Assembly (NCBI GenBank): GCA_964654695.1
Contig: CAZZKJ010000003.1
Coordinates: 1 to 64,000, forward strand
Length of the DNA stretch: 64,000 nt
Reading direction: 5' to 3'
Source of the DNA: CAZZKJ01 sp964654695
Lineage (GTDB): Bacteria > Krumholzibacteriota > Krumholzibacteriia > WVZY01
The first letter of the stretch is position 1, and the number at the start of each line of letters is the position of its first letter. The translations under genes and the position numbers were made by a program. The notes beneath the pieces are model-generated. The model was not told the DNA's origin, searched no databases, and saw nothing but the letters and a program-made list of their open reading frames with translations. Shown in pieces: positions 36,387 through 43,990 of this stretch.

Positions 36387-37673
36387 ATGAAACCGGTCTG
36401 TAAGAAGCAGGTTCTGATTGCCGTTTCCGCGGCGGCGGTTATGAGCATGGCCGTCCCCGGCGCGGCAAAAGCCCGCAGGTTCAGTTTGCATGTTTTTGCA
36501 TTCATGGGCTCCGATCGGCACCCGGCGGTCAAGGTCAAATCCATTACGACATACGGCAATCTGGTTTTTCTGAAAAAAGGCAATCGTTTCGAATCGGTTT
36601 ATGATTTGTTCATTACGGTGAAAAACCGAAATGGCAAAGTCGTCGATACAGCGGTTTTGAAAGATAGAGCAAGTGTGCGCAGCTACAAGGAAACAAAGTC
36701 GAACAGGCAGAGTTCCAAGCTGTCCCGAAGCTTCAAGCTGAAACCGGGCCGGTACACGGTTGAAGCCGCGCTCATCGTCAGAAACACCATGTTAAGAATG
36801 GAGAAAGTTGCCGTTATCGATGTCCCCGATTTTATCGCCGGCGGTTTGGGGGTCAGCAAGCCAAGATTCTTCGTGACAGCGCTGGAGCCTCCGTCCAGGG
36901 GAACCGCAATTATTGCCGCGCCGGATGCGGGAAGCGAAGCATTCATCGAGTCCGAATATGCAATTTTCGCGGAATTCAATAAGTACCCCGCCGTGCTCGT
37001 GGAGATCTCCACCGAGAATCTCCCTGCCGATACGCTTGCATGCAAGTTGTATTTTGAAGTAATCGGACGGAGCAGGGAGCAGCTTTTCTACGCCAATAAG
37101 AATATGACACTGACCGGGATGAACGACCGGTACATGCTGCTTTTGAACGCGGACGATTGGGATCCGGGAAATTACACATTGAATGTAAAAGCCGTTCTCG
37201 ATAATCCGCGAAGGGAAGCTGCATCTTCCATGCGGTTCACAGTCGAGTTCAGCCGGGCTATGCTGGGCAAAAGGTTCAAAGAAACCCTGGCAATACTCGC
37301 GCTTATCGCATCGCCTGAGGAACTCGAGTTTCTCCAAAAAGCCGATACAGCGGACAGGGCCCGGGCGTGGGAGGAGTTTTGGAAGAAGCGGGATCCGAAC
37401 CCGGAAACACCTGTCAACGAAGCCCTGGATGAATACCTGCGAAGGGTGCGCTTTGCCGTCGAAAATTTTTCGTTGATGGATAAGGGATGGAAAACCGATC
37501 GGGGAAAGGTGTATATAAAATATGGTCCTCCCGATCAGGAGGAAACCACGGTCGATCCGTACATGCAGGGCGAATACTTGATTTGGCGGTATTTTTCAAG
37601 GAATTTGACTTTTGTTTTTTTTGATCGCTTCGGTTTGGGAGAATATCATCTTGTAAGTGCGAGATCATTTTGA
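36387..37673 (+). CDS. GWxTD domain-containing protein (second copy)
   Basis: A 428-residue exported protein. The N-terminal signal sequence (VLIAVSAAAVMSMAVPGAAKA) is followed by a beta-rich region (residues about 30-290). The C-terminal GWxTD domain reads DRARAWEEFWKKRDPNPETPVNEALDEY and then MDKGWKTDRGKVYIKYGPPD, the full canonical motif. It follows the MacB exporter after 68 bases, and its stop overlaps the next start (TTGA), tying it to the peptide-binding protein. The ATG at 36387 is preferred over the adjacent TTG. The N-terminal beta domain and layout match the protein at 26203, making two paralogues beside two envelope transport systems. Molecular function unknown. Confidence 0.82.
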   Translation: MKPVCKKQVLIAVSAAAVMSMAVPGAAKARRFSLHVFAFMGSDRHPAVKVKSITTYGNLVFLKKGNRFESVYDLFITVKNRNGKVVDTAVLKDRASVRSYKETKSNRQSSKLSRSFKLKPGRYTVEAALIVRNTMLRMEKVAVIDVPDFIAGGLGVSKPRFFVTALEPPSRGTAIIAAPDAGSEAFIESEYAIFAEFNKYPAVLVEISTENLPADTLACKLYFEVIGRSREQLFYANKNMTLTGMNDRYMLLLNADDWDPGNYTLNVKAVLDNPRREAASSMRFTVEFSRAMLGKRFKETLAILALIASPEELEFLQKADTADRARAWEEFWKKRDPNPETPVNEALDEYLRRVRFAVENFSLMDKGWKTDRGKVYIKYGPPDQEETTVDPYMQGEYLIWRYFSRNLTFVFFDRFGLGEYHLVSARSF

Positions 37674-39220
37674 AAAAAATCCTTCTCTTGCTTTTCGTGA
37701 CTGTTCTCAGCTGCTGCTCCCGGGAAGAGGGCATAGGGCGGACATTGGTGGCCGTTCTCGAAACTTCACCGAATAAGCTGGATCCTGCATTCGTGGTGGA
37801 CGTATCCGAGGGAACGGTGTGTTCAATGATTTTCCAGGGGCTTGTTCGCTTCTCACCCGGCGCCTCCCTTGTTCCCGACGCGGCGGAGTCATGGTCGATC
37901 GAAAATAATGGGAAAAAATATGTTTTTCACCTCGATTCACGCATGCGTTTTTCCAACGGGCGCAGGCTTACCGCGTCCGACGTGGATTACAGTTTTAAGC
38001 GTCTGCTGTCAAAAGAAACCTTGTCGCCGCGCCGATGGGTGCTTCAAAGAATAAAGGGTGCTCCGGCCTACGCATCCGGCAGCGCGGGGTCGATCGAAGG
38101 CCTGCATGCCCCCGATGATTCGACGGTGATAATAGAACTTGAAGAAGCTTTCAGGCCGATGCTGCAGCTGTTGGCGATGCCGGGAGCTATGATTATACCG
38201 AGGGAAGAAGCGGATTCATCCGGCGGCGATTTTGCGGCCTCTCCCGTCGGGTCGGGTCCCTGGAAGCTTGCAAGCTGGCAAAGGGGCGACGAAATCGTTC
38301 TCGTTCCCAACAAATTCAATCCCCTGGCTTCCGGAAATCTGGATAAGATCAGGATCAGGATTATACCGGAGGATTTCACGAGGATTGCCGAGTTCGAATC
38401 CGGAGAACTGGATATACTTAAGATTCCTTTTTCCGAACTCGAACGGTTTCTTCGCCGCCGGGAAGACAGAGCCCGGATACAGGAAGTGACCGATCTCCGG
38501 GTTGCCTACATTGGACTCAACAATCAAAAACGTGCTTTCAAAGACATAAGAGTGAGGAAGGCGCTGAACATGGCGGTCGATGTCGAGAGAATCATAGATG
38601 TCGTTTTGCAGGGGCAGGCAGTTAAGGCTTCGGGTGCGGTCCCGCCGGGGCTTGCGGGTTTCAAGAAAAGGGAAACATATCAATATGATCCCGAGCTTGC
38701 GAAAAAGCTTCTTGCCGAGGCCGGTTACGGCGCGGGCCTGACGTTCGAGATATGGCAGAGGGACAGCCCCGTGGGCAACCTGGTTTGCGAAGCCGTTCAA
38801 GGTTATTTGCGAAAAATCGACGTGGAAGCTGTTCTCGTGAAAAGGGAATGGAGTGCTTTCAAGGAAGCCGTAAGCCTGGGAAAGGTCGATGCTTTTTTCC
38901 TGGATTGGTATGCCGATTATCCCGATGCCGAGAATTTTCTGTTTCCGCTGTTTCATTCATCCAATGCGGGCGGTGGGGGTAACAGGGTATTTTTCAAGAA
39001 CCCCGAAGTCGATCGCATGATTACACTCGCTCAGCACTCGCCCGCCGCCGAAAGCGCAAAACGTCTCTATGAGCAAACGGACAGCCTGGTGTACGCCGAG
39101 GCTCCCTGGATTTTTCTTTATTTTCCCAAGAGTTTCTATGCCGTTTCACCCGATGTGGAGGGTTATCATGCTCCGGCGCTGTACCTGGGTGAGGATTTCC
39201 TCGGCGTCTCGAAAAGGTGA
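37670..39220 (+). CDS. Solute-binding lipoprotein, family 5 (peptide/nickel type)
   Basis: A 516-residue extracytoplasmic binding protein of the DppA/OppA class. The N-terminus is a lipoprotein signal (VTVLSCCSRE, lipidated Cys15). Family phrases are LETSPNKLDPAFVVD, YVFHLDSRMRFSNGRRLTASDVDYSFKRLL, SPVGSGPWKLASWQRGDEI, IRVRKALNMAVDVERI and DPELAKKLLAEAGY. The start is TTG, overlapping the previous stop as TTGA. Two cognate permeases follow, the first overlapping this stop as GTGA. No ATPase gene is attached; the DppD/DppF-type ATPases at 19.6-21.7 kb are possible partners. The NlpC/P60 gene downstream suggests murein peptides as cargo. Confidence 0.92.
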   Translation: MKKILLLLFVTVLSCCSREEGIGRTLVAVLETSPNKLDPAFVVDVSEGTVCSMIFQGLVRFSPGASLVPDAAESWSIENNGKKYVFHLDSRMRFSNGRRLTASDVDYSFKRLLSKETLSPRRWVLQRIKGAPAYASGSAGSIEGLHAPDDSTVIIELEEAFRPMLQLLAMPGAMIIPREEADSSGGDFAASPVGSGPWKLASWQRGDEIVLVPNKFNPLASGNLDKIRIRIIPEDFTRIAEFESGELDILKIPFSELERFLRRREDRARIQEVTDLRVAYIGLNNQKRAFKDIRVRKALNMAVDVERIIDVVLQGQAVKASGAVPPGLAGFKKRETYQYDPELAKKLLAEAGYGAGLTFEIWQRDSPVGNLVCEAVQGYLRKIDVEAVLVKREWSAFKEAVSLGKVDAFFLDWYADYPDAENFLFPLFHSSNAGGGGNRVFFKNPEVDRMITLAQHSPAAESAKRLYEQTDSLVYAEAPWIFLYFPKSFYAVSPDVEGYHAPALYLGEDFLGVSKR

Positions 39221-40185
39221 AGGGATCGCTGATTCGATTGGCCAAGTATGCCGTTCACAGACTCCTGATGTTCATACCCGTCCTCCTGGGTGTTGCAACC
39301 ATTACTTTTCTGCTTATATATGTAATACCTGGAGATCCGGTCCTCAGTCTTGTCGGGGAGCGTTACGATTCCGAGACGTTGGACGAACTCAGGGCCGATA
39401 TGCACCTCGATGATCCCCTGCCGGTTCGTTATGCTTATTATATAGGCGGACTTGTTCGCTTGGACCTCGGCCGGTCTTACGTTACCGGCACTCCCGTTTG
39501 GGATTCGATCAGACAGCGCTTTCCGTATACGTTCCGCCTGGCTTTTTTCGCCATGCTCATTGCGACCGCCGCCGGTCTTTTTGCGGGGGTGGTATCGGCA
39601 TGGAAATGGAAGACGTGGATTGACTATTCGACTATGGGAACAACGGTTATCGGCATATCCATGCCGGTTTTCTGGCTCGGCGTGCTTCTGATATACCTGT
39701 TCTCTATCAAGCTTCACCTTCTGCCCCCGTCCGGTTTCGGCGGTGGAAACTTGAAGAACATCATTCTGCCCGCTTTCACGTTGGCAATGGCTTCGGCCGC
39801 CTACATAGCCAGGATAACCAGATCGAGTATGCTGGATGAAATCAATGCCGCATATATACAGGCGGCCAGGGCGAAAGGAGTGGCAAATTGGAAGATTCTG
39901 TCCAAGCATGCTCTGAAAAACGCGCTGCTCCCGGTCATTACTGTTGTCGGCGCCGATTTCGGCAGCTATTTGAGCGGGGCTGTACTGACCGAATCCATAT
40001 TCTCATGGCCGGGGCTGGGACGTTTTACCATTGATGCCATAATGAAACGCGATATTCCGGCAATTCAAGGCGCGGTCCTTTTCATGGCCGTGGCTTTTCT
40101 TGCGGTTAATCTTCTCGTGGATATGCTTTACGCTTTTGTCGATCCGCGGATCAAGGTGGGTGACAGCGCGTCCGGAAGCGGCTGA
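39217..40185 (+). CDS. Peptide-type ABC permease (DppB/OppB family), second locus
   Basis: A 322-residue permease. The N-terminal TM is followed by VIPGDPVLSLVGERYDSETLDELRADMHLDDPLPVRY, the normal DppB opening, then further TM helices and an EAA loop (AAYIQAARAKGVANWKILSKHALKNALLPVI). The ending is MLYAFVDPRIKVGDSA. The GTG start overlaps the binding-protein stop by four bases. It is a different subfamily from the 17.7 kb permease: it keeps the GERYDSE region absent there, so the two loci are not recent duplicates. Confidence 0.93.
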   Translation: MKGSLIRLAKYAVHRLLMFIPVLLGVATITFLLIYVIPGDPVLSLVGERYDSETLDELRADMHLDDPLPVRYAYYIGGLVRLDLGRSYVTGTPVWDSIRQRFPYTFRLAFFAMLIATAAGLFAGVVSAWKWKTWIDYSTMGTTVIGISMPVFWLGVLLIYLFSIKLHLLPPSGFGGGNLKNIILPAFTLAMASAAYIARITRSSMLDEINAAYIQAARAKGVANWKILSKHALKNALLPVITVVGADFGSYLSGAVLTESIFSWPGLGRFTIDAIMKRDIPAIQGAVLFMAVAFLAVNLLVDMLYAFVDPRIKVGDSASGSG

Positions 40186-40189
40186 TCCA

Positions 40190-41035
40190 ATGAAGACGGA
40201 GTACATGCCAATCATGCTCGGCAAAGTCATTTCGCATAAAAGCGGTGCGGTGGGATTGATTATTGTCGTGCTCGTGTTTTTCGCAGGCATGGCGGCGCCG
40301 TTTATTGCGCCGTTCGACCCGTTGGCCATCGACATGGATCATTCGCTCCTGCCCCCCTCATTTCCCCATGTAATGGGCACTGATTTTTTCGGTCGAGATA
40401 TTTTCAGCAGGCTGATCTACGGAGCAAGAATTTCCCTGGTCGTAAGCGTGTTATCGCGCATTATAGCGGTAATACTGGGAACCTTTCTGGGAATACTGGC
40501 CGGTTACAGGGGAGGACGTATTGATAACATAATAATGCGTTTTGCCGACGTTACGATGGCCTACCCGGGCCTGTTGCTTTTAATAGCGGTCATGGCGGTC
40601 GTCGGTCCCAGCGTGACCAGCTTGTTCGTGGCGATCGGCATAGTGGGATGGGCCGGGGTGGCTAGAATCGTTCGCTCGCAGGTTCTTTCCCTGAAGGAGA
40701 GGGAATACATTCTCGCCGTAAGATCCCTGGGCGGAAGCGGGTGGGAGATAGCGCTGCGGCATCTGTTGCCCAACTGCCTGCCGCAGTTATTGGTAATTTT
40801 TTCGATGGGTTTGGGCGGCGCCATCATGGCCGAGTCGTCATTGAGTTTTTTGGGGTTGGGGGCCCAGCCCCCCGATCCGAGCTGGGGTTCGATGATCAGT
40901 GCTGGTCTCAGCTACCTGCGCGTGAAGCCGTGGCTGTCGATAGCCCCCGGCCTGGTCATCACTTTGGCCGTGTTGGGATTCAACCTTCTCGGAGATGCGC
41001 TGCGTGATATTCTTGATCCCAGGCTCAACAGCTAG
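40190..41035 (+). CDS. Peptide-type ABC permease (DppC/OppC family), second locus
   Basis: A 281-residue permease. An N-terminal TM is followed by VMGTDFFGRDIFSRLIYGARISLVVSV, an EAA loop (VRSLGGSGWEIALRHLLPNCLPQL), MAESSLSFLGLGAQPPDPSWGSM and the ending NLLGDALRDILDPRL. The ATG at 40190 lies 4 bases after the previous stop and gives the normal family length; an upstream in-frame ATG at 40100 would overlap the preceding gene by 86 bases and is rejected. It completes the pore with the permease at 39217. Confidence 0.92.
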   Translation: MKTEYMPIMLGKVISHKSGAVGLIIVVLVFFAGMAAPFIAPFDPLAIDMDHSLLPPSFPHVMGTDFFGRDIFSRLIYGARISLVVSVLSRIIAVILGTFLGILAGYRGGRIDNIIMRFADVTMAYPGLLLLIAVMAVVGPSVTSLFVAIGIVGWAGVARIVRSQVLSLKEREYILAVRSLGGSGWEIALRHLLPNCLPQLLVIFSMGLGGAIMAESSLSFLGLGAQPPDPSWGSMISAGLSYLRVKPWLSIAPGLVITLAVLGFNLLGDALRDILDPRLNS

Positions 41036-41115
41036 GAGCTTCGATCGAGAGGAACCATAACCGAATATTGCAAAGGATCGATTTCTGCGAATAAAGGAAA
41101 AGAAAGGTATTTTGC

Positions 41116-42174
41116 ATGCTAAAAAAAACTTATGCGATCGTGTCCGACGCGCTCGAGGAAAGATCGCTTGATTGGCGGACTTGCTTCACCAGGGTGCGGC
41201 CGTCAAAGCCCGGAGGAGATCGGCTGATCATCGAAGCCAGCGACGAAGAGGTGCTTCGCGGAATATCGGCCCGTCTGGAACGAGTCTTTCCTGGGTCTGC
41301 AGATAAGTTTTCATTCGTTAAGCTTCCGGCGGGCGGCGGCGAACTGCCGGATATATTTATCGTTTCCGGAAGCGTAGGGGATGTTCGCAAGGAGCCCGAT
41401 CACGCATCGGAACTGCTCACGCAGGTAATTTGCGGAGATGTCCTCGAAGCCCTGCTCGCAGAAGGGGATTGGGTTCTCGTGAGGCTGGATGACGCCTATA
41501 TCGGATGGATAAGAAGCTGGAATTTGAAGCCCGATGAGGCGGATCGGGTAAGCTTATTCATGAAAAAGGCTTCTTTTCGCATAGGCGCCAATATCGCCCA
41601 GGTCCTGCAGGAACCGGACAGCGAAGCGCTGCCGCTGTGCGATGCAGTTGCCGGTACGCCGGTATTTGTGTCCCCGGGCCGCAAAAGGGGCTGGCGGAAG
41701 GTCGAGCTTCCCGACGGCAGGACGGGATTCATAAAATCGTCCTTTTTGGCCGGGATCCCGGATAAGGCCAGAATTTCCAGGGACAAGCTCGCGGCATCGG
41801 GGATGCGGTTTTTGGGTATTCCGTATGTCTGGGGGGGAACGACCCCCAAGGGATTCGACTGCTCGGGGCTCATGCAAAGGATATTTCGTTTGAACAACCG
41901 TCTCATTCCCAGGGATGCCGATATGCAGGGGTCTTTTGGTGTTTTGAAACCTGCGCATGACTTGGAAACACTGCTGCAGGGGGATCTCATGTTTTTCGGA
42001 AAACCCGGAGCAAAAATAACCCATGTGGCCATGTATTTATCGAACAGCCTTTTTTTGCATGCTTATGGGTACGTCCGGGTCGGATCGATGGATCCTGGAA
42101 ATCCTCTTTTCGATTCGAAATTAGCCGGAGATTGGAGATTTTCTAGAGATGTGCTATCATCTAATGTTAAATAA
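41116..42174 (+). CDS. NlpC/P60 peptidase with SH3-like domains, no signal peptide
   Basis: A 352-residue predicted cysteine peptidase. The N-terminal part (residues about 1-115) is followed by two SH3b-like modules (about 105-145 with DWVLVRLDDAYIGWI, and 180-215 with GWRKVELPDGRTGFI). The C-terminal NlpC/P60 domain has the catalytic Cys in GGTTPKGFDCSGLMQ and the His in AKITHVAMYL. No signal peptide or lipobox is visible, so it should act in the cytoplasm. This fits YkfC-type enzymes that cut L-Ala-gamma-D-Glu from imported murein peptides; in Bacillus subtilis ykfC also lies beside a dipeptide transporter. It lies 80 bases after the binding-protein/permease genes. The YkfC-like role is inference. 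Confidence 0.85.
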   Translation: MLKKTYAIVSDALEERSLDWRTCFTRVRPSKPGGDRLIIEASDEEVLRGISARLERVFPGSADKFSFVKLPAGGGELPDIFIVSGSVGDVRKEPDHASELLTQVICGDVLEALLAEGDWVLVRLDDAYIGWIRSWNLKPDEADRVSLFMKKASFRIGANIAQVLQEPDSEALPLCDAVAGTPVFVSPGRKRGWRKVELPDGRTGFIKSSFLAGIPDKARISRDKLAASGMRFLGIPYVWGGTTPKGFDCSGLMQRIFRLNNRLIPRDADMQGSFGVLKPAHDLETLLQGDLMFFGKPGAKITHVAMYLSNSLFLHAYGYVRVGSMDPGNPLFDSKLAGDWRFSRDVLSSNVK

Positions 42175-42569
42175 ATATAAGAGTTACGTGTTATTTTCCC
42201 CGGTCCGCCGCATCTATCATTATCCAACCCCCAATGGTCTCGCCAAGGAAATTAAAAATTACCGATAAAAAAAGTTGACAAGAAATTGGGAGAAATGTAT
42301 TTTTGCCGTTCGAAAGGTCCAGGGTGCCTGGACGGCATGTTAAATATTGAATTTAATTAGTTTCAGGTTCTACATCTCAATCGCATGAGTTGATAAAGGG
42401 ACCATTTTTTTATAAGGAGGTGGTGTCAAACTAAATTATCCCCGCGTATCGGGCGGGGCATATCAATCCAGTTGCATGGGCGACATTAAGTAAACCATAT
42501 ATAAATGTTCAGGTGGGAACGGGCGATCAAAATTGTAACCAAGTCCGTTCCATATGAGGAGGTCAGGAA
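42175..42569 (+). promoter_or_regulatory. Structured 5' leader and promoter region of the 42.6 kb barrel gene
   Basis: This 395-base stretch contains no convincing gene. It holds a promoter (listed separately) and a transcribed leader of about 260 bases. A perfect hairpin of GTCCAGG (42317-42323) and CCTGGAC (42327-42333) with a 3-base loop lies at its start. GGGACC (42398-42403), followed by seven Ts, could pair instead with GGTCC at 42316-42320. A strong AAGGAGG at 42414-42420 has no obvious reading frame after it. A second hairpin, CCCCGC and GCGGGG, lies at 42440-42458. The real ribosome-binding site is GAGGAGG at 42556-42562. The arrangement suggests post-transcriptional control, which is not proven. 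Confidence 0.45.
42275..42303 (+). promoter_or_regulatory. Sigma-70-like promoter for the 42.6 kb barrel gene
   Basis: TTGACA at 42275-42280, 17-base spacer, TATTTT at 42298-42303. The predicted start near 42310 places a hairpin at the very 5' end of the message and gives a leader of about 260 bases. Confidence 0.75.
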
Positions 42570-43790
42570 ATGTTTAAAGTTTTTAGCAGAGTTGTGATTG
42601 TCTCGATGCTGGTGTTGGGTCTTGCGGCGCCTGTTTTAGCCACCACGACCCGCACGATAGCGCTGGCGGAAACCGGAGATTACATCAATGATGATTCCAA
42701 TATATTCCGCTGGTACGGTGTTCTTCCGTCATACGCCAATCTGGTGATGGCCGAAGCCGGCAATTGGCAAGGCTACGGCGGCAGCTTGAACCAGGCCCTG
42801 GGTATAACCCATATGTGCGGCAAGGACGGCAAATTCGGTACATTCGGCATGTTTCTTCTCAAGAACACGGTTCAGGACGGCAGCTTCTTCGAATATTCAC
42901 CCATTCACTTCGCCGCCGACGGCTTCGGCGATGTCGGACTGACGGTTCCCGTGAGCAAGTTCGCCCTGAGCTGGGGTAAAGAACTAGATGCCATGTCCGT
43001 AGGTATAATGTTCACGCGCTCGGATGTAAGCACCGAGGATGAAAGTTTTACCAACGTTGCCAAGATGTCGAAAAGCTACACGACATTCGGCGGCGGTATC
43101 CGCGCCGATCTCGGTGATGCCGCTTATACCGACGTCGCTATCACCGTGGGCTTGGGCGGTTATTCGAATGAAGGCGGCCTTCTTACGGCCAAGCAGGAAC
43201 TGGACAAAAAACTCGCTCTGGATTTTGCCGGGCGTATCTTCTATGAATGGAAGGACAATGTAACTCTGGTTCCGATGGTTGATTACGGCCAGTATGAATT
43301 TGCGCTCAAACCTGGCACCGAACCCTTTGGCTCCAAGGTGAAGAGCTTCATGGCCGGCGTGGGCATGAATATGGATGTCAATACCAATAACCTGCTTATT
43401 TGCGGCGCCCAGGTCAACTACTACAAGTGGGAGTATTCATCGGCCGGTACGGCCCAGGATGCGGAAAAGATCTGGAGCCTGCCCACGTTCTTCCTGGCGC
43501 TCGAAACGGATGTAAAGCCATGGATGACCACGCGCATTGGCGCCTGGAAGTCCCTTAACAAGAGTACTTCTACTTCGACCGATCCAGGGCCGCCTGTGGA
43601 AGGGCAGGATTATATATACACAGGTGCTGACTTTGCATGGTTCCTGGGTCTCGGATTCCACGTTGCCGAATTCGATATCGATATGTTGGTCAGCGAAGAA
43701 ACTCCGTTCAACCTCGGTTACTGGTTGACCGGTTATGAAGGCTATAGCAACGGTCCGGTTTCGAGAATCAGCGCTACTTACCATTTCTAG
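42570..43790 (+). CDS. Outer-membrane beta-barrel protein of unknown function
   Basis: A 406-residue protein with a clear signal peptide (VVIVSMLVLGLAAPVLATT). The mature start is conserved-looking (RTIALAETGDYINDDSNIFRWYGVLPSYANLVMAE). The rest is Gly/Tyr/Phe-rich alternating strands, ending in VSRISATYHF with a C-terminal Phe, the usual outer-membrane barrel signal. Monocistronic: strong promoter, long leader, GAGGAGG ribosome-binding site 7 bases before the ATG, and a 12-bp terminator hairpin, so it is probably abundant. I cannot assign a named family; a general porin or structural outer-membrane protein is a guess. Confidence 0.75.
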   Translation: MFKVFSRVVIVSMLVLGLAAPVLATTTRTIALAETGDYINDDSNIFRWYGVLPSYANLVMAEAGNWQGYGGSLNQALGITHMCGKDGKFGTFGMFLLKNTVQDGSFFEYSPIHFAADGFGDVGLTVPVSKFALSWGKELDAMSVGIMFTRSDVSTEDESFTNVAKMSKSYTTFGGGIRADLGDAAYTDVAITVGLGGYSNEGGLLTAKQELDKKLALDFAGRIFYEWKDNVTLVPMVDYGQYEFALKPGTEPFGSKVKSFMAGVGMNMDVNTNNLLICGAQVNYYKWEYSSAGTAQDAEKIWSLPTFFLALETDVKPWMTTRIGAWKSLNKSTSTSTDPGPPVEGQDYIYTGADFAWFLGLGFHVAEFDIDMLVSEETPFNLGYWLTGYEGYSNGPVSRISATYHF

Positions 43791-43827
43791 TCGGGCATTA
43801 ATGTAAGAAGTGTTTATCCAAGCAGTT

Positions 43828-43859
43828 AAAGCTCCCCTCCTCCGAGGGGAGCTTTTTTT
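43828..43859 (+). terminator. Strong rho-independent terminator
   Basis: AAAGCTCCCCTC (43828-43839) and GAGGGGAGCTTT (43844-43855) form a perfect 12-bp stem with loop CTCC and continue into a T-run. It ends the barrel transcript. Confidence 0.93.
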
Positions 43860-43990
43860 GCGTCGTCGCAGCCGTGGTTTTTAGAATCTTCGAATTCAGC
43901 GTCTTTTCCCCCCGAGGCCCGATATTTGCTCAATAATCACGTTTCGGCCGTCCGGGAAGACTTTTAGCGATTATTGAAGAAAGCGGATAA

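Noticed and set aside
38216..38956. A 246-residue frame antisense to the binding lipoprotein
   Set aside because: It is fully covered by a recognised family 5 binding protein and shows no motif of its own.
40100..40189. Upstream start for the second DppC-type permease
   Set aside because: It would overlap the preceding permease by 86 bases; ATG 40190 gives the normal length and lies 4 bases after the previous stop.
42425..42436. A tiny leader peptide after the orphan AAGGAGG (GTG TCA AAC TAA)
   Set aside because: The start would be only 4 bases from the ribosome-binding site and encodes three residues; not supportable as a gene, though the site is noted in the leader entry.
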